Assembly: GCA_022562055.1 (NCBI GenBank)
Contig: JADFQA010000005.1
Span: 1-64,000, forward strand
Origin: Acidobacteriota bacterium
GTDB taxonomy: Bacteria; Actinomycetota; Acidimicrobiia; Spongiisociales; UBA5794
Direction of reading: 5' to 3'
DNA: 64,000 nucleotides
Shown: positions 53,712 through 62,185 of the stretch, piece by piece
Numbering within the stretch: the first letter of the stretch is position 1
Layout of the letters: each line of letters begins with the position of its first letter
Program-made: the position numbers and the translations under genes
The notes under the pieces: model-generated
The model's database searches: none
Seen by the model: the letters and a program-made list of their open reading frames with translations, nothing else
What the model was told of the DNA's origin: nothing

Positions 53712-54185
53712 GTGTTGACATACAACGAACAGGTGGGTGCTCGATTGCGATCCATTCGCAAGCAGCGTGGCCTGTCCCTGCAAGATGTCCAGCGGGTCTC
53801 TGAACAGGAATTCAAGGCCGCTGTGCTTGGTGCTTACGAACGCGGCGAGCGCAGCTTGTCTTTGCCTCGTCTGCGTCGGCTCGCAGCGTTCTACAACGTA
53901 CCGATGGTGCAGTTTCTGCCGACCGAGGATGGCATCGACCATACTGCCATCCGCGCCGCCGTCACGGGTGTCACGATCGACCTCAACAAACTGGATGATC
54001 TGAATGGCGAGGACTCCGTCGTGGTTGAGCGATTCTTGAGAGGTATCCAATCTCTTCGCCAGGACTACAACGGCAAAGTGCTCACGATTCGCGCTGACGA
54101 CATTCGAACGCTGGCTCTCATGATGAACAAATCGCCGGCTGATTTTTCGGACCATCTCGCCGAGCTTGGCGTGATGGCGACCTAA
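53712..54185 (+). CDS. bldD: BldD-like developmental regulator with c-di-GMP signature
   Basis: 157 residues from GTG 53712, five bases after GAGGAG (GTG 53706 overlaps that site; TTG 53715 is possible). An N-terminal HTH_3 domain (LRSIRKQRGLSLQDVQ, then YERGERSLSLPRLRRLA) is followed by a C-terminal domain containing RQDYNGKVLTIRADDIRTL. This keeps the RxD-X8-RxxD signature (Arg116, Asp118, Arg127, Asp130) that binds tetrameric c-di-GMP in Streptomyces BldD. BldD there holds sporulation genes off. The role in this organism is inferred. A palindrome lies upstream. Confidence 0.87.
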   Translation: MLTYNEQVGARLRSIRKQRGLSLQDVQRVSEQEFKAAVLGAYERGERSLSLPRLRRLAAFYNVPMVQFLPTEDGIDHTAIRAAVTGVTIDLNKLDDLNGEDSVVVERFLRGIQSLRQDYNGKVLTIRADDIRTLALMMNKSPADFSDHLAELGVMAT

Positions 54186-54246
54186 CGTCGCCGCGAAAAG
54201 CAAGGTCCACGTCGGAATCGGAATACCGGCGGATTCGTGGGCAGGG

Positions 54247-54252
54247 TATACT
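54247..54252 (+). promoter_or_regulatory. Candidate -10 box for phoH (TATACT)
   Basis: TATACT lies 33 bases before the phoH start in the 99-base gap after the bldD gene. The -35 is not clear. Confidence 0.4.
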
Positions 54253-54284
54253 CTTAATCTGCCTTCGCGGCGGGCCGGTGGCCT

Positions 54285-55322
54285 GTGGCGAAGCGCTTTT
54301 CTATCCGCAACTCGGAGTTCAAACGTTCGGTGGCATCGTCCGTAGATAGTCGGTCTACATTGCTTGTAACGAGCAATCAGCTCATGGTGGACCTGCTCGG
54401 CGAGCATGATGCGTGGCTTCGTGTTGTCGAGAAGGCGTTTCCACTCGTGACCGTTGTGGCGCGGGGTAACCAGATCACGATGACCGGGCCTGGGCGCGAT
54501 GTCGATCGGTCACGAACCGCGCTTGACGAGTTGTTGATCTTGGTCCAGGAGGGGCAGGGACTTTCCGCCGATCGCGTAGAACGACTCGTGGACCTTGTCC
54601 TTCGTGACGTGCCGTCGCCGTCGGGCATTTTTACCGAAACGATCCGGGTCGGGCGCGGCAAGACAGTCAGGCCGAAAACTCTGGGCCAAAAGAAATACGT
54701 CGATGCGGTGCGCAGCAATACGATGGTTTTCTGCATCGGACCGGCTGGTTCGGGAAAGACGTACCTTGCCATGGCATGTGCCATCGAGGCATTCCTGACC
54801 GGTACCGTTCGTCGATTGATTCTGGCGAGACCCGCGGTCGAGGCTGGCGAGCGGCTCGGGTTCCTTCCCGGCGATCTCGCTGCGAAAATCGATCCGTACA
54901 TGCGTCCGCTGTACGACGCAATGTTTGAGATGCTCGGTCCGGACGAGACACACGACTTGATGGAGAGGGGGACGATCGAGGTTGCGCCGCTGGCGTATAT
55001 GCGGGGCCGGACACTCAACGATGCCTTTGTTGTGCTCGACGAAGCGCAAAATACGACACCTGAGCAGATGAAGATGTTTCTCACCAGGCTGGGATTCAAC
55101 TCCAAGATGGTGATCACCGGGGACGTGACTCAGACCGACCTCACGCACAACCGACCGTCGGGTTTGCGGATCGTTGAACAGATTCTCACCGACGTTGAGG
55201 GTGTGCATTTCGCCCACCTAACTGCCAAGGACGTCGTCCGCAACCGAATCGTCGCGGAGATCGTCGATGCATACGAGCAGCATGAGGAGAAGAGATTCTC
55301 GCGTCGGGACAAGTCGCGATGA
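54285..55322 (+). CDS. phoH: PhoH-like ATPase
   Basis: 345 residues from GTG 54285. An N-terminal KH-like region (LVTSNQLMVDLLGEHDA and VARGNQITMTG) precedes the PhoH P-loop ATPase with Walker A GPAGSGKT at 152-159 and Walker B VVLDEAQN. The family is linked with ribosome and RNA maintenance, as its usual neighbour is ybeY. The stop overlaps pgpH as ATGA. Confidence 0.93.
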   Translation: MAKRFSIRNSEFKRSVASSVDSRSTLLVTSNQLMVDLLGEHDAWLRVVEKAFPLVTVVARGNQITMTGPGRDVDRSRTALDELLILVQEGQGLSADRVERLVDLVLRDVPSPSGIFTETIRVGRGKTVRPKTLGQKKYVDAVRSNTMVFCIGPAGSGKTYLAMACAIEAFLTGTVRRLILARPAVEAGERLGFLPGDLAAKIDPYMRPLYDAMFEMLGPDETHDLMERGTIEVAPLAYMRGRTLNDAFVVLDEAQNTTPEQMKMFLTRLGFNSKMVITGDVTQTDLTHNRPSGLRIVEQILTDVEGVHFAHLTAKDVVRNRIVAEIVDAYEQHEEKRFSRRDKSR

Positions 55323-57598
55323 ACCGTATCGCGACTCGACCCGTGCTTTTGAACTTGTTGACAGTTGCGGTGACGGTCGTCGTGGTGTCTCTTGTGCTGG
55401 TGGCAGGTCGCGGCGGTGTCGAGCCAATCGTCGAATTGGTTGTTGGCCAGCCTTCTCCGCAGGAGTTTGTTGCAACAAGTTTTGTCGAAATCACAGACAA
55501 GGCGGAGACCGATGCGCAACGGGTGCTCGCCAGGATCAATACAAAGAGCGTGTTTGCACGCAGCGCCATCGTTGAAAGCGCACAGCAGGTGAGTGTCGAT
55601 GCGCTCTTTGACGAAATCGAAACGGTTGCACCGGACATCGTCTTTCCACCCGACGTGACGACTACCACAACAGAGCCGCCCGCCGAAGAAGCGACCACGA
55701 CCGCCACGACTGTTGTCGAAGAAGGCTCGACCACGTCGACCTCGATAACGACAACCACGACAATCGCTCCGACGACGACCACTACTACTGAGCCTCCTCC
55801 CGATGTGGTTGAGCAAACCGAAGTAGTGGCCGCAAAGTTCCGCACGTTTGAGGACGCGATCACAATCTTGGTTCGGCTCCACAACGCCGATATCGAACGA
55901 ACCATCGTCGGGGAGAGCCAGGGATTTCTCATCCGTGTAAAGGGAGCCGTCGATAGATCTCTCGATCAAGCCTTTCAGGCGGAGATTAGATCGCAGTTGG
56001 ATCTGACAGATGCCCGGAACGAGATTCTTGAGGATCCGCCCGTACTTTTCATTACCGGGCAGACAGACGAGGAGCGCAGAGACACCTCGTTTGCGATTGC
56101 TCGCATTGTCGAAGGGTCGCTCGTTGTCAACTTCTTTGTCGATGACGACGCGACGGCTGCGGCCGAGCAAGAGGCGATCGACGCAGTCGAAGAGACAGTG
56201 ATTCAGTTCTTTCCTGGCGTCCCGATCGTCGGGCTCAGCGAACCGATAACCGAGGTCCAACTCGAGGCTATCAACATGCTGCGGCTGAACGTCGTCGAGG
56301 TCGGCGCAGATCGGGTGGCGGTTGCGCTCCTTGGTGCGATTGCGGTCGTCCTTGCAGCGTTCTTCCTGTGGCGACTTGCGCCGACGCAGTGGTCGAAGCC
56401 GAAGCACTTTGCGCTTCTTGGAATTCTCCTGGTGTTGGCAGCGGCCGCGTCACGCGTGCCGGGCGTGGTGACCGGTGACGAAATCGCTTTGGGATTCCTC
56501 CTGCCGGCGATGATGTTTGGGTACATGGCTGCCATCCTGTATGACCCGAGAACGGCTGTGTTGATGGCCCTTCCAATGGCGACGTTTACCGCGGTCAGCA
56601 CGGGAGACGTTGCGTTGACGCTCTACGCTGCCGTTGCGACTGTGGTGCCGGTTGCGTTTGTCTCCGCAGCTTCATCCCGTCGCGATCTCCGGTTGGCGAT
56701 TGCGTTGGCAACCGTGGTTCTCTCCCCAATCGGATTTGCCACTTCCTGGCTGTTCTACGGCATTGAACACCGATGGCAAGGCGCCCTGTTTGCGTTCCTC
56801 GGGGGTGTCGGCGCGGGCCTCGTTGCTCAAGGTCTCGTATCTTTCTTCGAAACCTTGTTCCGTGTCACGACGACCCTCACGCTGCTTGACCTCACGGATC
56901 GAAACCATCCTGCGCTGCGGCTCATCGAAGAGAAGGCTCCGGGGACGTTCAACCACTCGATTCTGGTGGGGACGCTCGCCGGCAGGGCGGCTCGCGAGAT
57001 TGGCGCCAACGCTCTCCTCGCGCAAGCCGCCGCGTATTACCACGACCTCGGGAAGACAGAAAACCCGCGCTTCTTCATTGAGAACCAATTCGGTGTTTCC
57101 AACCCGCACGATCGGCTTGATCCGGTCGCTTCGGCAGCGATCATCCGCCGTCACGTGTCTGATGGTCTGAGACTTGCACGCGAGTACCGGTTACCCGACG
57201 AGATTGTGGACGCGATCCGGATGCATCACGGCTCGGGTCTTATGCGTTACTTCTACCACGAGGCCATTGCAGCCGATGAAAACGTCGATCCGGCGCTGTT
57301 TCGGCATGAGGGTGTTAAGCCGCGGCGGAAGGAATTGGCGATTCTGATGATATGTGACGCAATCGAGGGAGCTTCTCGCGCTGCCGCAACGCAGCAAGAC
57401 CCGACGGAGGATTCGCTCACAGCCCTCGTTGACACGATCGTCGGGGAGAAGCTCGACGACGGCCAACTCGAAGAGTCAGATCTGACGTTCGGTGAACTCA
57501 CCCGTGTGAAGCGTGCCATTGTCGAGGCACTCGTCGGTTATTACCACACGCGGGTGCCATACCCGGGCTTCCCCGGCAACCCGGCGGAGTCCACGTGA
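55319..57598 (+). CDS. pgpH: 7TM-HD phosphodiesterase, PgpH type
   Basis: 759 residues from ATG 55319. An N-terminal membrane helix (LNLLTVAVTVVVVSLVLV) precedes an extracellular 7TMR-HDED-like domain interrupted by a Thr/Glu/Pro-rich stretch at about 113-160. Seven membrane helices follow (about 335-515), then a cytoplasmic HD domain with FNHSILVGTLAGRAARE and YYHDLGK (His575-Asp576). In Listeria PgpH hydrolyses the second messenger c-di-AMP. It is encoded in the conserved phoH-pgpH-ybeY order. Substrate here is inferred from the family. Confidence 0.88.
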   Translation: MNRIATRPVLLNLLTVAVTVVVVSLVLVAGRGGVEPIVELVVGQPSPQEFVATSFVEITDKAETDAQRVLARINTKSVFARSAIVESAQQVSVDALFDEIETVAPDIVFPPDVTTTTTEPPAEEATTTATTVVEEGSTTSTSITTTTTIAPTTTTTTEPPPDVVEQTEVVAAKFRTFEDAITILVRLHNADIERTIVGESQGFLIRVKGAVDRSLDQAFQAEIRSQLDLTDARNEILEDPPVLFITGQTDEERRDTSFAIARIVEGSLVVNFFVDDDATAAAEQEAIDAVEETVIQFFPGVPIVGLSEPITEVQLEAINMLRLNVVEVGADRVAVALLGAIAVVLAAFFLWRLAPTQWSKPKHFALLGILLVLAAAASRVPGVVTGDEIALGFLLPAMMFGYMAAILYDPRTAVLMALPMATFTAVSTGDVALTLYAAVATVVPVAFVSAASSRRDLRLAIALATVVLSPIGFATSWLFYGIEHRWQGALFAFLGGVGAGLVAQGLVSFFETLFRVTTTLTLLDLTDRNHPALRLIEEKAPGTFNHSILVGTLAGRAAREIGANALLAQAAAYYHDLGKTENPRFFIENQFGVSNPHDRLDPVASAAIIRRHVSDGLRLAREYRLPDEIVDAIRMHHGSGLMRYFYHEAIAADENVDPALFRHEGVKPRRKELAILMICDAIEGASRAAATQQDPTEDSLTALVDTIVGEKLDDGQLEESDLTFGELTRVKRAIVEALVGYYHTRVPYPGFPGNPAEST

Positions 57599-58059
57599 CG
57601 GTCATGGTATCCGACGAGCAAGACGACCCCATACCCATACAGCCTCTGAGCGATCTCGTCGGGATCGTAATGGAGGCTGAAGGGCTGGAAAGGGACACAG
57701 TTGTCGATCTGATGTTCGTGGGTGAGGCCGCAATGACCCAACTCAATCAAACGCACATGAATAAGACGGGTTCCACAGACGTCCTGTCATTCCCAATCGA
57801 GGACGCACAGCCGGGGATTCCGCCCCGACGCGACCCCGCGGGTCCTCCGGTACACCTAGGCGATGTCTTCGTGTGTCCACGGGTTGTGGCCGCCAATGCT
57901 ACGAAGACTGACGTCTCATTCTCCGATGAGTTGGCGCTCGTCGTCGTCCACGGCGTGTTGCATCTGCTTGGATATGACCATGTCGATGACGACGACGCTG
58001 AATTGATGGAGGGTCGTGAACGGTCGATACTGCAACAGGTGGGGCGGGTGAGGCCATGA
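57595..58059 (+). CDS. ybeY: Endoribonuclease YbeY
   Basis: 154 residues from GTG 57595 (GTGA overlap with pgpH). The zinc site is HGVLHLLGYDH (His119, His123, His129). The TDVLSFPIED segment is also a hallmark. YbeY acts in 16S rRNA 3' end maturation and ribosome quality control, and partners with Era, which is two genes downstream. The stop overlaps the corC start as ATGA. Confidence 0.94.
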   Translation: MTVMVSDEQDDPIPIQPLSDLVGIVMEAEGLERDTVVDLMFVGEAAMTQLNQTHMNKTGSTDVLSFPIEDAQPGIPPRRDPAGPPVHLGDVFVCPRVVAANATKTDVSFSDELALVVVHGVLHLLGYDHVDDDDAELMEGRERSILQQVGRVRP

Positions 58060-59228
58060 CGGTTCTGGCACTTGCGGTCTCGGCGTTACTCGTCGTGGTG
58101 ACCGCGCTCGTTCGGGCCGCCGGTGCGTCTTTGGTGCGAACCCCGCGTGCCGATGCACTGCACAACGCCAGCGACGGCGACAGCCGTGCGGAAATCGTCG
58201 CCGAGCTGCTCAACGATCGGGCGAAGATCCAGCCAGCACTCGGTATGACCCACACTCTTTTACTCGTTGCCGCGACGGTGCCTGCGGTGTGGGCTCTTAC
58301 GACGCTCTACTCATCGACGGCGCTGATGGTCTCGTTGGTTGCGCTTGCTCTGTTTCTCGTATTCTTCGGCGACGTCGTTCCGCGCACGATTGGTCGGCGT
58401 CGACCACCGCGCCTTGCATACCGATTCGCGTGGCTTCTCAAGCCGGCAATCGGACTCGGTGATGCGGCATCCGACCTCGTTCCCGACCCCGACGAGGACA
58501 TGTCCGTTTCGCAGTCCGACGAAGAAGAGGCCGATCGTGAGGAGAAGGAACTCATCTCGTCTGTTCTCGAGTTCACCGACACCCTGGTTCGCGAAGTGAT
58601 GACCCCTCGTCCGGACATGATCTCAATCGACGGAACCCAGTCAACCGATGCGGCCCTCGATCTGGTCCTCGAGGCGGGACGATCGCGAATCCCGGTCCTT
58701 GGGGACGACATAGACAACGTCCAGGGTGTGCTGTACGCCCGAGATCTTCTGAAGTTGATGGATGCCGACGCAGAGGCGGTTCCTTGTGCTGACTTTATGC
58801 GGCCCGCATACTTTGTGCCAGAAACGAAGAGGGTGTCCGAACTGTTGCGTGACATGCAGAGCAATCAGGCGCACCTGGCAATAGTTGTCGACGAATTTGG
58901 CGGCACCGCCGGGCTTGTCACTATCGAGGACCTGCTTGAAGAGTTGGTCGGAGAAATCGTCGACGAGTACGACGACGAAGAGCCGATGGTCGAGGTCGTC
59001 TCTGAGAACGAGCTGCTGGTCGATGCTCGCCTGGACGTTGACGCCCTAGGCGAGTTGACGGGGGTAGATTTGTCCGCCGAGGATTTCGACACTGTTGGTG
59101 GGCTGGTTCTTGATCTCGCCGGTCGAGTGCCGCACGAGGGGGAATCCTTCGACTTCAAGGGGCTCATGCTGGTCGCCGACCAAGTGCAAGGGCGCCGCGT
59201 TTCGCGTGTGAGGGTAACCAAAACGTGA
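58056..59228 (+). CDS. CNNM/CorC-type membrane protein with CBS pair
   Basis: 390 residues from ATG 58056. Three or four membrane segments in the first about 130 residues form the CNNM domain. Two CBS domains (about 185-310, starting VREVMTPRPDMISIDG) bind nucleotides. A C-terminal CorC_HlyC domain (about 315-385) closes the protein. Family members are implicated in Mg2+ or Co2+ efflux. The position between ybeY and era is conserved across many bacteria. The stop overlaps era as GTGA. Confidence 0.9.
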   Translation: MTVLALAVSALLVVVTALVRAAGASLVRTPRADALHNASDGDSRAEIVAELLNDRAKIQPALGMTHTLLLVAATVPAVWALTTLYSSTALMVSLVALALFLVFFGDVVPRTIGRRRPPRLAYRFAWLLKPAIGLGDAASDLVPDPDEDMSVSQSDEEEADREEKELISSVLEFTDTLVREVMTPRPDMISIDGTQSTDAALDLVLEAGRSRIPVLGDDIDNVQGVLYARDLLKLMDADAEAVPCADFMRPAYFVPETKRVSELLRDMQSNQAHLAIVVDEFGGTAGLVTIEDLLEELVGEIVDEYDDEEPMVEVVSENELLVDARLDVDALGELTGVDLSAEDFDTVGGLVLDLAGRVPHEGESFDFKGLMLVADQVQGRRVSRVRVTKT

Positions 59229-60133
59229 CGGGCCAAGGTAGTGGAGCGATGAGCGCTTTGTCAGGTTTTTTCGCCGTCGTCGGACGCCCCAACGTCGGTA
59301 AATCCACCTTGGTCAATGCCCTTGTTGGTACCAAGGTCGCAATCACCTCGTCGCGACCGCAGACGACGAGAAACACAATTCGTGGTGTGCTGACGCTGTC
59401 TGAACCGCAGCGCCAGTTCATTTTTGTCGACACCCCCGGTCTTCACAAGCCCAAAAACAGTCTTGGCGAGCGTCTCAACAGGCTGGTGTATGGTTCGCTC
59501 GCAGAGGTAGATGGGGCGTTGTTTTTGGTCGATGCCACTAAGAAGATCGGTCCTGGGGACCGGCTCATTGCGAAGCGTCTTGCACAGAGCGACCTCCCCG
59601 TCGTCCTTGTGGTGAATAAGACCGACATTGCAAAACCGGACCAAGTCATCTCTCAGCTTCAGGTCGCCGGCGAATGGGACTTCCACGCATATGTCCCCGT
59701 CTCCGCCCTGAAGGAGAGCGGGATGACTCCGATCATCGAAGAACTCACACCCTTGCTCACAGACGGGCCACTGTTTTTCCCGGTGGACATGGTGACTGAT
59801 CAGCCAGACTTTCTGTGGGCGGGTGAGCTAGTCCGCGAAAAATTTCTGCGCCGGCTGCATGAAGAATTACCGCACTCGCTTGCGGTGTTAGTCGAAGAGA
59901 TCGAGACCAGGCCGAACGGGTTGGTCGCTGTATCAGCGACCGTGTTCGTCGAGCGCAAGTCGCAAAAGGGGATCGTCATCGGCAAAGGAGGTGCGCTGCT
60001 ACGTGACGTTGGTCGCGAGGCGAGAGCAGACTTGGAGCGCATGTTCGGTGCAAAGGTGTTTCTCGATCTTCGCGTCAAGGTCGAACCAGACTGGCAGCGT
60101 AAAGATGCCAGCCTCGACCGTTTGGGCTTCTGA
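59225..60133 (+). CDS. era: GTPase Era
   Basis: 302 residues from GTG 59225 (overlap with the corC gene); ATG 59249 is an in-frame alternative that starts MSALSGFFAVV. G1 is GRPNVGKST, G3 DTPG, G4 NKTD. The C-terminal KH domain contains VERKSQKGIVIGKGGALLRDVGREARADLE. Era binds the 3' end of 16S rRNA and couples small-subunit assembly to growth. Complete. Confidence 0.95.
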   Translation: MTGQGSGAMSALSGFFAVVGRPNVGKSTLVNALVGTKVAITSSRPQTTRNTIRGVLTLSEPQRQFIFVDTPGLHKPKNSLGERLNRLVYGSLAEVDGALFLVDATKKIGPGDRLIAKRLAQSDLPVVLVVNKTDIAKPDQVISQLQVAGEWDFHAYVPVSALKESGMTPIIEELTPLLTDGPLFFPVDMVTDQPDFLWAGELVREKFLRRLHEELPHSLAVLVEEIETRPNGLVAVSATVFVERKSQKGIVIGKGGALLRDVGREARADLERMFGAKVFLDLRVKVEPDWQRKDASLDRLGF

Positions 60134-60248
60134 AACCCGACCCGCTGTCTGGAAAGTTCCCGGTTTTGCTGTAAGGCATCTCAGTCTTGTGTGTCTTCGG
60201 TATGTGAGCAGCGCAGCAATGCGGGGCTTGGTGGGGACAAGGTAGGGC

Positions 60249-60277
60249 ATCGGGATGCCGGGGCTGGGTCCCGATGG
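60249..60277. terminator. Hairpin 1 between era and the pterin dehydratase
   Basis: CATCGGGA and TCCCGATG form an 8-bp stem with a 13-base loop in the 204-base gap between convergent genes. There is no T-run. Confidence 0.4.
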
Positions 60278-60287
60278 AGACGGTGAG

Positions 60288-60319
60288 GCGAGGTCGGAGG
60301 CAGGGGTCCGGCCTCGCCG
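60288..60319. terminator. Hairpin 2 between era and the pterin dehydratase
   Basis: GGCGAGGTCGGA and TCCGGCCTCGCC form a 12-bp stem (one T-G pair) with an 8-base loop. It is very stable, may serve both convergent genes, and lacks a T-run on either side. Confidence 0.45.
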
Positions 60320-60337
60320 CTGTCGTCTCAGCAGTGT

Positions 60338-60616
60338 CTACGGCAGGCCGTCGATTGCGTCAGCGAGATCGAGATCCTTCTGGGTGAGAAACCCGGCGTC
60401 GTGTGTCGTGAGTGTCAGCATCACATTTCGGTACCGGATGTCGATGTCCGGGTGATGATCGGCGACATCTGCAAGCACGCCGACGCTAGCGACGAACCCG
60501 ACTGCTGCTGCGAACGAGTCGCACCGTCGCGTCCTTGAAATGTTCTCGCCGTCTCGTTGCCATTCCGGATGGTCGGCCGACCAGGCATCGAACGATTCTT
60601 GTGTAACTCCGTCCAT
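60338..60616 (-). CDS. Pterin-4a-carbinolamine dehydratase family protein
   Basis: 92 residues from ATG 60616, four bases after GAGGAG on the minus strand; the frame is open to 60655. The conserved DHHPDIDIRYRNVMLTLTTHDAGFLTQKDLDLA is diagnostic, with the paired histidines of the active site and the second half-motif. In animals and some bacteria it recycles the cofactor of aromatic amino-acid hydroxylases. Bacteria without such hydroxylases also carry it, with unclear role. It is inserted between era and recO on the opposite strand. Confidence 0.9.
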   Translation of the reverse strand: MDGVTQESFDAWSADHPEWQRDGENISRTRRCDSFAAAVGFVASVGVLADVADHHPDIDIRYRNVMLTLTTHDAGFLTQKDLDLADAIDGLP

Positions 60617-60681
60617 GTGCTCCTCACAGATCGCCTCGGTACAGGGTACCCTCATAGCTTCGGCGTTCCGAACGGAATCAC

Positions 60682-61401
60682 ATGGGAATACGAAACGACC
60701 AGGGAATTGTGTTGCGCAGCTACCCCTTCGGGGAGGCTGATCGTATCATCGTGTTGTTGTCTCCCAACAATGGCAAGATCCGCACCGTTGCGAAGGGTGT
60801 CCGCAAGACGAAGAGTCGCTTCGGTGGCCGGCTTGAGACGTTTTCGCACGTTGACCTTCAGCTCTACGAGGGTCGTAACCTCGATACGATCACGTCGGCT
60901 TCCCTGATCGACAGCCACCATCACATCCGCGACGATCTCGACTCGGTGAGTGCCGCCGGCACGATGGTTGAGGTTGTCGACGCTGTTTCGCAGGAGGGAG
61001 AATCGTCGGTGCGGATGTTCCTACTGTTGCAACGTGGACTGAAAACTCTCGACCTTGGTGGGTTTCACGATGATATCGTTACGGCGTTTCTGATCAAGGC
61101 CGCGACCGTCATCGGGTTGGCGCCGGCGTTCGACGAGTGCGCGTCGTGTGGGTCGGAGCACGACCTCAGGAGGTTCTCGTTTTCCGACGGGGGAGTGGTT
61201 TGCGAATCGTGTCGTATGCCCGGGGCGTACGCCCTCCGCCCGGGGGTTGTCAGCTATTTGTCAGCGGTTGCGGCGGCCGAACTCCACGAACTACCACCGG
61301 TCGATACGGCGTTTTCGGGGGAAGCGCTTGGCGTTACTCGGAGATTTGTGGAGTTCCATCTTGACCGACGCCTACGCACCTTGGTCGCCCGGGATGGTTG
61401 A
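60682..61401 (+). CDS. recO: DNA repair protein RecO
   Basis: 239 residues from ATG 60682. The N-terminal OB-fold (RNDQGIVLRSYPFGEADRIIVLL and GKIRTVAKGVRK) is followed by a helical domain and a four-cysteine zinc site (CASCGS and CESC). RecO loads RecA with RecR on gapped DNA. The promoter must lie in the 65-base divergent gap after the pterin dehydratase. Its 3' end overlaps the longer open frame of uppS. Confidence 0.92.
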   Translation: MGIRNDQGIVLRSYPFGEADRIIVLLSPNNGKIRTVAKGVRKTKSRFGGRLETFSHVDLQLYEGRNLDTITSASLIDSHHHIRDDLDSVSAAGTMVEVVDAVSQEGESSVRMFLLLQRGLKTLDLGGFHDDIVTAFLIKAATVIGLAPAFDECASCGSEHDLRRFSFSDGGVVCESCRMPGAYALRPGVVSYLSAVAAAELHELPPVDTAFSGEALGVTRRFVEFHLDRRLRTLVARDG

Positions 61402-61426
61402 GCAAGGGCGCCTAGAGGATGTCGAC

Positions 61427-62185
61427 ATGGATCGAGTTCCGAGACATATCGGAATCATCATGGACGGCAACGGTCGATGGGCGAACGCCCAGAACCTCCC
61501 TCGCATCGCTGGGCACGCTCGCGGTGAGGTTGCGTTGTTCGACGCCATCCAAGGAGCACTCGATCTGGGTGTTGAGTGGTTGACTGTGTACGCATTCAGC
61601 ACCGAGAATTGGTCGCGTGATGCGGACGAAGTCTCGTTCCTTATGCACTTCAACGCTGACATTCTTGAGCGTCGCCGCGACGAGCTACACGGTCAGGGTG
61701 TTGCGATCCATTTCATGGGCGATATGGCCGATCCCCGTATTCCGCAAGATCTCAAGGACCGCATCCGGATCAGCGAGGAGCTCACCGCCACGAACACCAC
61801 AATGCACCTGGTGTTTGCGTTCAACTACGGTGGCAGACTCGAAGTCTCACAAGCCGCTAGACAACTTGCTACCCGTGTGCAAGCCGGGGAGTTGTCTGTC
61901 TCTGACATTGACGAAGCAGCGGTTGCGGAAGCGATGTACTTACCCGAAATGCCAGACCCAGAGTTGATTATTCGCTCCAGCGGGGAGCAGCGGACGTCAA
62001 ACTTTTTGATGTGGCAGGCGGCGTACTCCGAGTTTGTGTTCACGCCGGTGCTGTGGCCAGACTTTGACCGCTACACGCTGTTCGACTGTGTTGTGGAGTA
62101 CCAGGCGCGCGAGCGCCGGTTGGGGGGCGCTCAAGACGCCGCGGTTGTGCGGGAAGGATCGATGGCAATCGACGACCAGATCTGA
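61427..62185 (+). CDS. uppS: Undecaprenyl-diphosphate (cis-prenyl) synthase
   Basis: 252 residues from ATG 61427, with AGAGGA eight bases upstream; ATG 61394, overlapping recO, is an alternative. It makes the lipid carrier for cell-wall precursors or a shorter cis-prenyl diphosphate. The catalytic Asp13 is in IIMDGNGRWA. The FSTENWSR and ELIIRSSGEQRTSNFL motifs define the family. The recO-uppS pairing is usual in actinobacteria. The last 55 bases overlap the convergent tetR gene. Confidence 0.94.
   Translation: MDRVPRHIGIIMDGNGRWANAQNLPRIAGHARGEVALFDAIQGALDLGVEWLTVYAFSTENWSRDADEVSFLMHFNADILERRRDELHGQGVAIHFMGDMADPRIPQDLKDRIRISEELTATNTTMHLVFAFNYGGRLEVSQAARQLATRVQAGELSVSDIDEAAVAEAMYLPEMPDPELIIRSSGEQRTSNFLMWQAAYSEFVFTPVLWPDFDRYTLFDCVVEYQARERRLGGAQDAAVVREGSMAIDDQI

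Noticed and set aside
55130-56407. 425-codon minus-strand frame over phoH and pgpH
   Set aside because: Shadow of two well-identified genes; low-complexity composition.
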